Shown in pieces: positions 1 to 5,859 of a stretch of 12,950 bases of DNA. This stretch comes from Chrysochromulina tobinii. Its lineage: Eukaryota; Haptophyta; Prymnesiales; Chrysochromulinaceae. The notes beneath the pieces are model-generated. The model was given only the letters and a program-made list of their open reading frames with translations, made no database searches and was not told where the DNA came from. The DNA is taken from the NCBI GenBank assembly GCA_001275005.1, contig JWZX01000536.1, positions 1 to 12,950 of the forward strand, in the 5' to 3' direction. The translations under genes and the position numbers were made by a program. The stretch's first letter is position 1, and each line of letters opens with the position of its first letter.

Positions 1-131
1 CGCCGCCGCCACCGCCGCCGGCCGCGCCGCCTGCCGAGCCGCCTGCCACCGCGGGCCGCCACGCCGCCTGCAGGCCATCTGCTGCCCCCCCGGCCGTCGC
101 CGCCCCGCCGCTGCCGTCGACACAGTTTTAA
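1..131. other. GC-rich low-complexity tail, possible end of an upstream gene
   Basis: This stretch is built of CCG/GCC-type triplets. On the + strand, the frame starting at base 3 stays open from the window edge to a TAA at 129-131 and reads as a Pro/Ala-rich tail ending in LPSTQF. The other two + frames are open to 134-136 and 157-159, so openness alone is weak evidence in such GC-rich DNA. It may be the last codons of a gene lying to the left, or a simple low-complexity region. No domain is recognisable. Confidence 0.3.
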
Positions 132-309
132 CATGAGAAGCCCCGTGACATCAGCATAGGTAAATGCTGTCTTGCAAAGAGCATGCATCTAGGACTTCTC
201 CAAAAGCGGTCGGGATGCTGCTTTGACCTCTTTTACTCCGAAACGTGCCGGCACCGGCATTCAATCGTAATTTTTCTATTGCGCTGCCGAGTCACGTGTG
301 TGTCTTTCC
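132..309 (+). promoter_or_regulatory. Leader/promoter region of the acylated K/E-repeat protein gene
   Basis: This 178-base spacer is less GC-rich than its flanks and contains a T-rich stretch (TTTTTCTATT, 271-280) and a CACGTG hexamer (G-box/E-box type) at 293-298, 12 bases before the ATG at 310. An out-of-frame ATG at 183 opens a frame that runs past 310 to 425. If it were in the mRNA it would compete with the main start, so transcription probably begins after 183 or an upstream intron is removed. CACGTG also occurs inside coding DNA in this window, so its presence here may be chance. Confidence 0.3.
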
Positions 310-1152
310 ATGGGCCAAAGCCAATCCCTAGACTTCTGCTGCACGACCCGCAAGAACAACGAAGCTACGGTCAAGGACATCGCATGTGCCAAAGCCGCTG
401 CCGCGGAGGCCCGCGACAATGCTAAGGCAGAATGCCTCGTGCCGGTCACAGATGGAAACACCTTCTCCCCCATCAAGGAAGCCTCGCCATTCGAATCAGT
501 TCATGAGCTCCTGGTCGGACCTCGTAAAGCCACGACCACGCCGCTGACCGGGTCGCCGGATTCTGTCGGAGGAGACACGTTCAAGGGGCTGCCGCCAGGC
601 AACTATGATGACATGTCGGAGGAGGACAAGGTTGAGGCGTTTCGTGCGTGTGTGCCCTCGCGCTCGCTCGAAGAGCTGCGCACGATCCTTGGCGACCACG
701 GCGGCGACATCTGCAAGGCGTACGCGGCCATCTACCCGGCGGGGACGCCACGTAGCTCGTTGAGCCCAAGCAGGCCAAACAGCTCAGCCGCACCCGCCGC
801 CGCGCCCGCCACCGCAGCTGAGTCGGCCCCCTTCAACTCGTTGCGCGAGAGCCCGGTTGCCTTCAACGTTTTCGAGGCCTCCAGTTCGAGCGCCGTGGCC
901 GCGCCCACGCCTGCGGACAAGGTGGAGAAGAAGCCCAAGGAGGAGAAGAAGCCCAAGGAGGAGAAGAAGCCCAAGGAGGAGAAGAAGCCCAAGGAGGAGA
1001 AGAAGGCCAAGGAGAAGAAGGCCAAGGAGGAGAAGAAGCCCGAGGAGGAGAAGAACAGAAAGCCAAACGAGGAGATGCCGGAAGAGGAGAAGCCCAAAGA
1101 GGACGAGAAGAAAAAGGAGGAGCCAATATTCCTAGAGACCACCGATATCTGA
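310..1152 (+). CDS. Putative N-myristoylated protein with UBA/CUE-like segment and Lys/Glu repeat tail
   Basis: The 280-residue product is not recognised as a named family. The frame is open from a GTG at 298, but the first ATG is at 310 and gives the N-terminus MGQSQSLDFCC. Gly2 and Ser6 fit the N-myristoylation consensus MGxxxS/T, and Cys10/Cys11 are well placed for palmitoylation, so membrane attachment is inferred. Residues about 19-42 are Ala-rich and helical. Residues about 104-142 (EDKVEAFRACVP, then GDHGGDICKAYAAIY) resemble a CUE/UBA ubiquitin-binding helical bundle: a hydrophobic-Pro turn, a central helix, then a Gly-Gly-Asp turn and final helix. This is a weak, by-eye match. Residues 145-203 are Ser/Ala/Pro-rich and probably disordered. 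Residues 204-275 are almost entirely Lys, Glu and Pro in KKPKEE repeats, ending PIFLETTDI. A membrane-anchored scaffold is possible; enzymatic motifs are absent. Confidence 0.75.
   Translation: MGQSQSLDFCCTTRKNNEATVKDIACAKAAAAEARDNAKAECLVPVTDGNTFSPIKEASPFESVHELLVGPRKATTTPLTGSPDSVGGDTFKGLPPGNYDDMSEEDKVEAFRACVPSRSLEELRTILGDHGGDICKAYAAIYPAGTPRSSLSPSRPNSSAAPAAAPATAAESAPFNSLRESPVAFNVFEASSSSAVAAPTPADKVEKKPKEEKKPKEEKKPKEEKKPKEEKKAKEKKAKEEKKPEEEKNRKPNEEMPEEEKPKEDEKKKEEPIFLETTDI
925..1047 (+). repeat. 18-bp in-frame tandem repeat encoding (E)KKPKE
   Basis: Seven units of the type GAGAAGAAGCCCAAGGAG occur head to tail. Units start at 925, 943, 961 and 979 (identical), 997 (CCC to GCC), 1015 (a 15-base unit lacking the first GAG) and 1030 (AAG to GAG at codon 5). 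The first four units are identical at nucleotide level, which points to recent slippage or unequal crossing-over. All length changes keep the frame, consistent with selection to maintain the downstream C-terminus. The array encodes the charged tail of the protein starting at 310. Confidence 0.95.
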
Positions 1153-1754
1153 GAGAGGAGAAGGCGGTCCCACCGTCGCCGCCTTGCCGCGGCACTGCAA
1201 CGAGTTACGATGCGACAGCAGCGACAGCAGCGACAGCAGCGACACAGCGACAGCAGCGACAGCAGCGACAGCAGCACAGCAGCGACAGCAGCAGCAGCGG
1301 CAGCGGCATCGCCGGCGACTGCAGCAAGGCAGAGGCCTGACCTCGTACTAGGTTCAATGCCTACATCGTTCAACCTGCCTACATCGTGTTCGCCATGCCT
1401 ATCTTCATTGTATCCGGTAGACAAGACGGTCCGCCTGTCGCTGTGGGTGAGACACTGAATCAGCATGAATCAGAGGATGTTGCCATCGTCGTGTGAGATA
1501 TGTGATAAAAATATGTGAACCGCAGAGGGTGCAGGGTGGCATCTTCGTACTTCGAACCTTAGCCGTGCGTGTCTGGGTGACCCTCTATTGAATATGAATA
1601 TTGAATTGAATTTACAACTCATGTTACAACTCTTTACTCTTTCGTCTTTCGTATCTCAACGCACCGTTTGGCGTTTGGCGTTAGAAGCGTTAGATCTTCA
1701 CAAAAGCCCCGTTGGCTACATGTACCGTGGCGGGGGGCGTGGCGGGGGCCGTGC
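1153..1754. other. Non-coding spacer: 3' UTR, minisatellite and upstream region of next gene
   Basis: No convincing coding frame is seen in these 602 bases. The left part holds the CAG-type minisatellite. Then come short direct repeats: TGCCTACATCGT twice (about 1359-1370 and 1376-1387) and GAATCAG twice around 1456-1472. From about 1583 to 1660 the sequence is unusually AT-rich for this window, with repeated TTGAAT (TTGAATATGAATATTGAA) and a repeated TTACAACTC, followed by pyrimidine-rich TTTACTCTTTCGTCTTTCG. That AT-rich patch is a reasonable candidate for the promoter, or for a spliced leader/intron end, of the gene that follows. Confidence 0.5.
1212..1308 (+). repeat. CAG-rich minisatellite (9-bp unit GCGACAGCA)
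   Basis: Perfect 9-base units GCGACAGCA sit at 1212-1220, 1221-1229 and 1230-1238. Interrupted units follow (GCGACACAGCGACAGCA and two more perfect copies), then a looser CAG/CGG tract to about 1308. It lies about 60 bases past the stop codon of the gene starting at 310, so it is probably in the 3' UTR. The translated + frame would be Gln/Arg then Ser/Asp and poly-Ala, which looks like repeat translation rather than protein. Confidence 0.9.
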
Positions 1755-3371
1755 ATGGCTTTTCGGACGCAAGTCGGACTTTGGGTCTTTCCCGGTACGC
1801 TCCCAAAGCGAGCCAAAGACTGTTTCGCCGCGGCGCGTAACGCATTTTTCCTGCCTTGGGAGGGAAGAGCCAGGCCCAAGCCCCAGCCCAAGGAGCCGAC
1901 GAAGCAGCGCTCGCGCAGCGACCGCTCCTCCACGGAATCGGATCGCTCGTTCCAATCGGACGCCTCGCCGGTGAGCACGATGGCGCAGATGGAGGACTGG
2001 TTGCCTCGCAAATCAGTCCATGGATCTCCACGGGGCATGGCACTCGCCTCGCCCAATGCTGCCTCGCATGCCTCGCGTCAGCGCGCAGTCGAGTATGCTG
2101 CATGCCTCCCACAACGCCAGCTAAACCTGAGATTCGACCCAGGGTGTGCGCACAGCCTTCCGGTCTCGACCTTTGCAAGCGAGGATGAAGCCTACGAAAT
2201 CAAGTCTATGCCTCCTACCATGGCTAACATTCCGACACCCGAGCCACCCTCACCTTCGCAGCAGCAGCCGGGAGCGGCCGTGCCCCAGAGTTTCGTCTCC
2301 TCGGCCCGCGAGGATGCCGAGGTGATGCTGCGCGCTGCACGTGAGTTTGAGGCGTGCATGAAGGCCGCACGGGACCATGCCCAGGAGGCGGCGATGCATG
2401 CGAGCGTGGCGATGCAGCTTCGGTCCTCCGCCAGTGAGCCCTCACTGCGCGGCGCGCGCAGGCCCACGCTAGAGGTTACAGTGGAGGCACCTGTGGAGAC
2501 GGAAGCCGCAACGCTGGCATACGAAGCTCCGCCCGCCACGGCGCCCCGGCCAGCCTCCGAGGTGTCGCTGCGAGTCTCGCCGCGTGCCTCGCCGCGGACC
2601 ACGCCTACTACCAACGCCGCCGCTGCACAAGTCATGCAGGAGCTCAGTCTCAAGCTGCAGCAGGCCAAACAGGCGGAGGCGGCGGCCACCGCCGCCATGG
2701 ATGCCGCGCGGGCGTCCGAGCTTAAGGCCATCACGGAGCGGCTCACGGCGGTTCACAGTGCTCAACACAGCGCCACGCCCGCTGCAGCAGCCATGCAGGC
2801 TATTCAGGTCAAGGTGCCTGCAGGCGTGGCCCCCGGTGGCACCTTCCTCGTCATGCTCCCTAACGGATCGCAGATGCAGGTGACGGCGCCACCGGGCGCC
2901 ATGCCGGGTCAGACCCTCATCGGCACCACGACCCCTAGGCGCGCCGCCACTGCGGTCGCCGCCTCCCCTGCCTCCCCTAGGCCATCGCCAGCAATACTGC
3001 CAGCCAACATGCTCCAGTCTCCTAATATGGCCAGGGGCTCGGGCAAAGTGCGCCCACCACCCTCGCCTCCGCGCCAACGGCCCGCCGTGAACACGTGGCC
3101 CGCGGCGCATCCGATGCGGCTCGCGCACGCGTACCACTACAAGTGCCAGCCGAAGGCCGCGTACCGCTCTTCATCGGACCGCTTCGGCCACTTTCTGGAG
3201 CATGCCATGCTAGGGGCGACCCAGGCCGAGAACCCGGGCACGGACCGGCTCAATGGCGAAAGGCTCACCATCGCCCCGGGCAGCTATGCGCCGCAGTGCA
3301 CGAGCCGCGGTGACCAACACACAGTCGCCGCCGCGGCGATCGCAATGTGGAACCTTCCGTGCCTGATGTGA
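1755..3371 (+). CDS. Disordered/coiled-coil protein with Pro-Gly hairpin repeat and weak STPGR-like C-terminus
   Basis: Not a named family. The frame is open from about 1668; the first ATG is at 1755 (538 residues), while the ATG at 1980 has a better context (A at -3, G at +4), so the start is uncertain and an upstream exon is possible. The sequence between them (RSRSDRSSTESDRSFQSD) reads like real Ser-rich protein, which favours 1755 or a spliced start. Two Ala-rich helical/coiled-coil stretches (about residues 190-222 and 290-335) flank an SPR/TP-rich linker. Residues about 346-392 form a two-part motif: VPAGVAPGGTFLVMLPNG, then VTAPPGAMPGQTLIG, recalling the VPxGVxPGxxFxV repeats common in algal proteins of unknown function. 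Near the C-terminus, YRSSSDRFG followed by APGSYAP (about 506-512) resembles a STPGR/SHIPPO repeat of ciliary microtubule proteins, but with one imperfect copy only. Confidence 0.75.
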   Translation: MAFRTQVGLWVFPGTLPKRAKDCFAAARNAFFLPWEGRARPKPQPKEPTKQRSRSDRSSTESDRSFQSDASPVSTMAQMEDWLPRKSVHGSPRGMALASPNAASHASRQRAVEYAACLPQRQLNLRFDPGCAHSLPVSTFASEDEAYEIKSMPPTMANIPTPEPPSPSQQQPGAAVPQSFVSSAREDAEVMLRAAREFEACMKAARDHAQEAAMHASVAMQLRSSASEPSLRGARRPTLEVTVEAPVETEAATLAYEAPPATAPRPASEVSLRVSPRASPRTTPTTNAAAAQVMQELSLKLQQAKQAEAAATAAMDAARASELKAITERLTAVHSAQHSATPAAAAMQAIQVKVPAGVAPGGTFLVMLPNGSQMQVTAPPGAMPGQTLIGTTTPRRAATAVAASPASPRPSPAILPANMLQSPNMARGSGKVRPPPSPPRQRPAVNTWPAAHPMRLAHAYHYKCQPKAAYRSSSDRFGHFLEHAMLGATQAENPGTDRLNGERLTIAPGSYAPQCTSRGDQHTVAAAAIAMWNLPCLM

Positions 3372-4089
3372 TCGCGACGGCAAGCAGGGTCACCGCCCAC
3401 GCTGCTGCGAGCGTTGAGGCTGGTGCTCCGAGAACCGAGATCATCAGTCATGCATATGCAGGCCGCCGCCTGCCCTCAAAAGTGTTGTCGAAACCGCCTC
3501 TGCGAGGGTTCAGAACCGTGTGCGCTCGCCGTGATGGCGTGCGCGTGGGCGTGTGTCGGTCGTGGAGGACGGTTCAGGTGTGTGCCCCTCAGAGTGTCAG
3601 CCAGTCCTCTGATCCCATTCGTTCGCCAGAGTTGCAGAGATGCCAGTGGAGTGCCTGGATACGTTGATCATGTATGCGTTGACAGTGCGGCTGTGTGATT
3701 TCGTCGATCGGATGTGTTGGTCGTGTGTATGTCTTGGAGTCCGTGGGAAAGAGAACTGCCTGCATGTGATGCGCTGATGCCGTTGCTTGTTATTGAGTAA
3801 CACGACACCGGGACACGACCCACACGAGAGAACGAGTTCACTCAGTACTTGTGTTGACCGAGGGGTTGAGACGGGGTATTTCCGCCGGGAGCTTTTTGCG
3901 CCATGGCGAGCCACGCTGCCAGGGTTGAAACCTCATCCCAGGTCGGGCATGAATTGGAAGTGTTGGAATTATCCAACTGCTGCTGCAACACAACACAACG
4001 CGCGCACACACTCCGGACCCCCAAGCACGTGAAATCTTCTCGGTTTTTCACAGTCGCGTTTCGTTGTTGCCTGATTCTATAAAAGGAAC
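3372..4089. other. Non-coding spacer between the coiled-coil and ARM-zinc-finger genes
   Basis: These 718 bases contain no frame with recognisable protein character. The open stretches present are short and compositionally random, and all three + frames are interrupted. Nearest the right end are a CA-rich tract (ACAACACAACGCGCGCACACAC, about 3986-4010), a CACGTG hexamer (4026-4031) and a TATAAAAG box (4078-4085). A repeated ACACGAC occurs near 3800-3820. The left part is presumably the 3' UTR of the preceding gene. No hairpin of note was found here. Confidence 0.5.
4026..4085 (+). promoter_or_regulatory. CACGTG and TATAAAAG promoter elements
   Basis: CACGTG lies at 4026-4031 and a canonical TATAAAAG at 4078-4085. 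The TATA box ends only four bases before the first ATG (4090). In TATA-driven eukaryotic promoters transcription usually starts about 25-35 bases downstream, which here would be around 4105-4120, inside the first codons. Either the box is fortuitous, or the mRNA starts after 4090 and translation begins at the next in-frame ATG (4168), which has a GCCATGG context. Confidence 0.45.
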
Positions 4090-5262
4090 ATGGCGGAACA
4101 TGCTGGCGACGCAAATACGGCGGCAATCGCCGCGGCGGACGCCATCGAGCCGCTTGTGGCGGACGCCATGGGGCCGCTTGTGGCGCTCGTGCGCGACGGC
4201 GACGCTCAAGGCAAGGCCTGCGCAGCCGGCGCCTTGGCGAATCTGGCGGCCGGCAACGAAAACATCGGTGCCATCATCGCCGCGGTAATCGTGGCGGCGG
4301 GCGCCATCGAGCCGCTCGCGGCGCTCGTGCGCGACGGCGACGCTCGTGGCAAGGCGGACGCAGCCAGCGTCTTGGCGGCTCTGGCAGTCGGCGACGCTGC
4401 AAACACGGCAGCCATCGCCGCGGCGGGCGCCATCGAGCCGCTCGTGGCGCTCGTGCGCGACGGCGACGCTCTAGGCAAGGCGGACGCAGCCTTAACATTG
4501 GCGAAGCTGGCGAAGCTGGCGAACGGCGACAATAACGGCAGGTCGGCAGCGGACGAGGTCAGGGCGGCCGCAGCGACCGAGGGTCTGCCGTCATCGAGCA
4601 GCAGAGCGTACGCCTGCGACCACGAGGGCTGCGGCAAGCGCTTCACGCAATCGAGCGACCTCACGAGGCACAAGCACACGCACACGGGCGAGCAGCCGTA
4701 CGCCTGCGACCACGAGGGCTGTGGCAAGCGCTTCACGCAATCGAGCCACCTCACGAGGCACAAGCACACGCACACGCCGGGCGAGCAGCCGTACGCCTGC
4801 GAGCACGAGGGCTGCGGCAAGCGCTTCGCCGAGGCAAGCAAGCTCACGAGGCACAAGCACACGCACACGGGCGAGCAGCCGTACGCCTGCGAGCACGAGG
4901 GCTGCGGCAAGCGCTTCACGCAATCGAGCCACCTCACGGCGCACAAGCACACGCACACGGACGAGAAGCCGTACGCCTGCGACCACGAGGGCTGCGGCAA
5001 GCGCTTCACGCAATCGAGCGACCTCACGAGGCACAAGCACACGCACACGGACGAGAAGCCGTACGCCTGCGAGCACGAGGGCTGCGGCAAGCGCTTCGCG
5101 CAATCGAGCCAACTCACGAGGCACGAGCACACGCACACGGACGAGAAGCCGTACGCCTGCGAGCACGAGGGCTGCGGCAAGCGCTTCGCCGAGGCAAGCA
5201 AGCTCACGAGGCACAAGCACACGCACACGGACGAGATGTTTTACGCCTGCGACTGTCCGTAA
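4090..5262 (+). CDS. ARM-repeat / seven-finger C2H2 zinc-finger fusion protein
   Basis: 390 residues from the ATG at 4090 (AACATGG context), or 364 from the ATG at 4168. Residues about 12-150 hold three ARM-like repeats built on the theme [24 protein letters not shown], typical of algal armadillo proteins and expected to form a protein-binding helical solenoid. After a short Ser/Ala linker come seven C2H2 fingers (174-203, 204-234, 235-264, 265-294, 295-324, 325-354, 355-384) of pattern C-x4-C-x12-H-x3-H, joined by TGEQP or TDEKP linkers close to the classic TGEKP DNA-binding linker. Recognition helices are QSSDLTR, QSSHLTR, EASKLTR, QSSHLTA, QSSDLTR, QSSQLTR, EASKLTR. Finger 2 has one extra residue in its linker. 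The protein ends in a truncated eighth finger (YACDCP). A nuclear sequence-specific DNA-binding role is inferred; the targets are unknown. Confidence 0.9.
   Translation: MAEHAGDANTAAIAAADAIEPLVADAMGPLVALVRDGDAQGKACAAGALANLAAGNENIGAIIAAVIVAAGAIEPLAALVRDGDARGKADAASVLAALAVGDAANTAAIAAAGAIEPLVALVRDGDALGKADAALTLAKLAKLANGDNNGRSAADEVRAAAATEGLPSSSSRAYACDHEGCGKRFTQSSDLTRHKHTHTGEQPYACDHEGCGKRFTQSSHLTRHKHTHTPGEQPYACEHEGCGKRFAEASKLTRHKHTHTGEQPYACEHEGCGKRFTQSSHLTAHKHTHTDEKPYACDHEGCGKRFTQSSDLTRHKHTHTDEKPYACEHEGCGKRFAQSSQLTRHEHTHTDEKPYACEHEGCGKRFAEASKLTRHKHTHTDEMFYACDCP
4135..4182 (+). repeat. 24-bp tandem duplication in the first ARM repeat
   Basis: Two adjacent 24-base units (4135-4158 and 4159-4182) differ at only two positions: ATCGAG in the first and ATGGGG in the second. 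The duplication adds eight residues to the first ARM repeat (AIEPLVAD then AMGPLVAL), and the C-to-G change creates an in-frame ATG at 4168 in a GCCATGG context. Confidence 0.9.
4609..5252 (+). repeat. 90-bp zinc-finger tandem array with four-finger periodicity
   Basis: Units begin at 4609, 4699, 4792, 4882, 4972, 5062 and 5152, with an aborted eighth at 5242. The first 78 bases of finger 1 and finger 5 are identical, as are those of fingers 3 and 7, while fingers 2, 4 and 6 differ by a few bases. This suggests duplication of a four-finger block. Homology to a finger unit stops at about 5252-5253. Identity at third codon positions shows the expansion is recent or maintained by gene conversion. 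Confidence 0.92.
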
Positions 5263-5696
5263 ACCATGTCGGCGGCGTTGAAGCAGGTGACGTTCAAATG
5301 AGGTATCAAGGAGGGGTAGGTGACGTTGACGTGCGTCCAGCGAAAAGCGTCCTCGGCAGCAGCAGCACTGGTGCCATAGAGCGCGGAGGCATACGCAGTA
5401 CGGCTGCCGATCGCATCAAAGCAGTGTTGCCACTCGCTATGGTTGGTCGGTTCATGGCCAAGGAGCGGATCTGCGTCCTGGTCTTGCCCATTTGATGGAA
5501 ACCAAGGCGGCGAGGGCGGGAGCATGGGTGGCAACGAGAGCACATCTGGAGTGTTAGCAGCTAACTTGCCCAAGCGCGGCACGCTTGTCGGCGTCGACGA
5601 CGTAATCCGCTCTTCGCGTTGTTGAGCATTCTCGGCAAGGAAGCGCGCATTCTCGGAGGCTGCGGCGACGGCCCGCTCCGTGCTCATAGTCCTCAT
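5241..5696 (-). CDS. Hypothetical protein or gene fragment, antisense tail-to-tail with the zinc-finger gene
   Basis: 151 residues from an ATG at 5696 (A at -3). No family is recognised. It reads as natural protein rather than an antisense shadow: a hydrophilic helical N-terminus ([20 protein letters not shown]), a Pro-rich middle ([14 protein letters not shown]), then a varied, aromatic- and Cys-containing C-terminal part ([31 protein letters not shown]) with two NVT sequons. No signal peptide or membrane segment is seen. Its last 22 bases overlap the end of the finger gene on the + strand, and the stop codon (5241-5243) lies within finger-derived sequence. The C-terminus may therefore have been cut off by the finger array, or a donor site near ATG/GT (about 5266) may lead to a further exon. 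A truncated relic is a real alternative. Confidence 0.45.
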   Translation of the reverse strand: MRTMSTERAVAAASENARFLAENAQQREERITSSTPTSVPRLGKLAANTPDVLSLPPMLPPSPPWFPSNGQDQDADPLLGHEPTNHSEWQHCFDAIGSRTAYASALYGTSAAAAEDAFRWTHVNVTYPSLIPHLNVTCFNAADMVYGQSQA

Positions 5697-5729
5697 AATC
5701 CCTACACACTAGAAAAGGCTCTTGCTTCA

Positions 5730-5823
5730 CTTACCGGTAAGACCACGGGGAGCCGGGACACACACGAGACACACGGAACACGCGGACGCTTACCGGTAAC
5801 GTCCGGTACCGGTACCGGGTAAG
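5730..5823. promoter_or_regulatory. Palindrome cluster in the divergent spacer upstream of the RWA gene
   Basis: Three perfect palindromes occur within 94 bases: CTTACCGGTAAG (5730-5741), TTACCGGTAA (5790-5799) and CCGGTACCGGTACCGG (5803-5818). In addition CTTACC (5789-5794) pairs with GGTAAG (5818-5823) around the last two. All share the core ACCGGT/GGTACC. The spacer (5697-5855) separates two divergently oriented reading frames, so these could be binding sites for a dimeric regulator. However CCGGTAAG also resembles a 5' splice site: GTAAGTG occurs on the minus strand at 5734-5728 and GTAAGC on the plus strand at 5819-5824. Confidence 0.45.
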
Positions 5824-5835
5824 CTGCTACGGTCC

Positions 5836-5859
5836 ATGTTTGTGCCACATGTCCCATGA
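5836..5859 (+). promoter_or_regulatory. Seven-codon upstream ORF overlapping the RWA start
   Basis: An ATG at 5836 opens the peptide MFVPHVP and stops at the TGA of 5857-5859, overlapping the ATG of the long frame at 5856 (ATGATG). If the leader is unspliced, this short frame and another out-of-frame ATG at 5849 would both be met before or around the annotated start. They could reduce or regulate its translation, or favour initiation further downstream. Confidence 0.35.

Noticed and set aside
732-1466. A 244-residue minus-strand frame rich in Ser, Phe, Leu and Cys across the K/E repeat and the minisatellite
   Set aside because: Its content (FFSSLGFFSSLGFF, Cys/Arg runs) is exactly the antisense reading of the KKPKEE repeat and the CAG minisatellite; the + strand protein explains the sequence better.
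3347-4032. Several 80-106 residue frames on both strands between the coiled-coil and ARM-finger genes
   Set aside because: Random-looking composition, poor start contexts and no motifs; consistent with chance openness in GC-rich spacer DNA.
4206-5228. Long minus-strand frames (340 and 211 residues) across the ARM and zinc-finger array
   Set aside because: Both repeat every 30 residues in step with the fingers and are antisense readings of a repeat that lacks stop codons by codon bias; no independent domain is present.
4721-5281. A 186-residue + strand frame of Ser/Arg/Thr/Ala repeats overlapping the fingers
   Set aside because: Out-of-frame reading of the same 90-bp repeat; the real frame has all C2H2 ligands.
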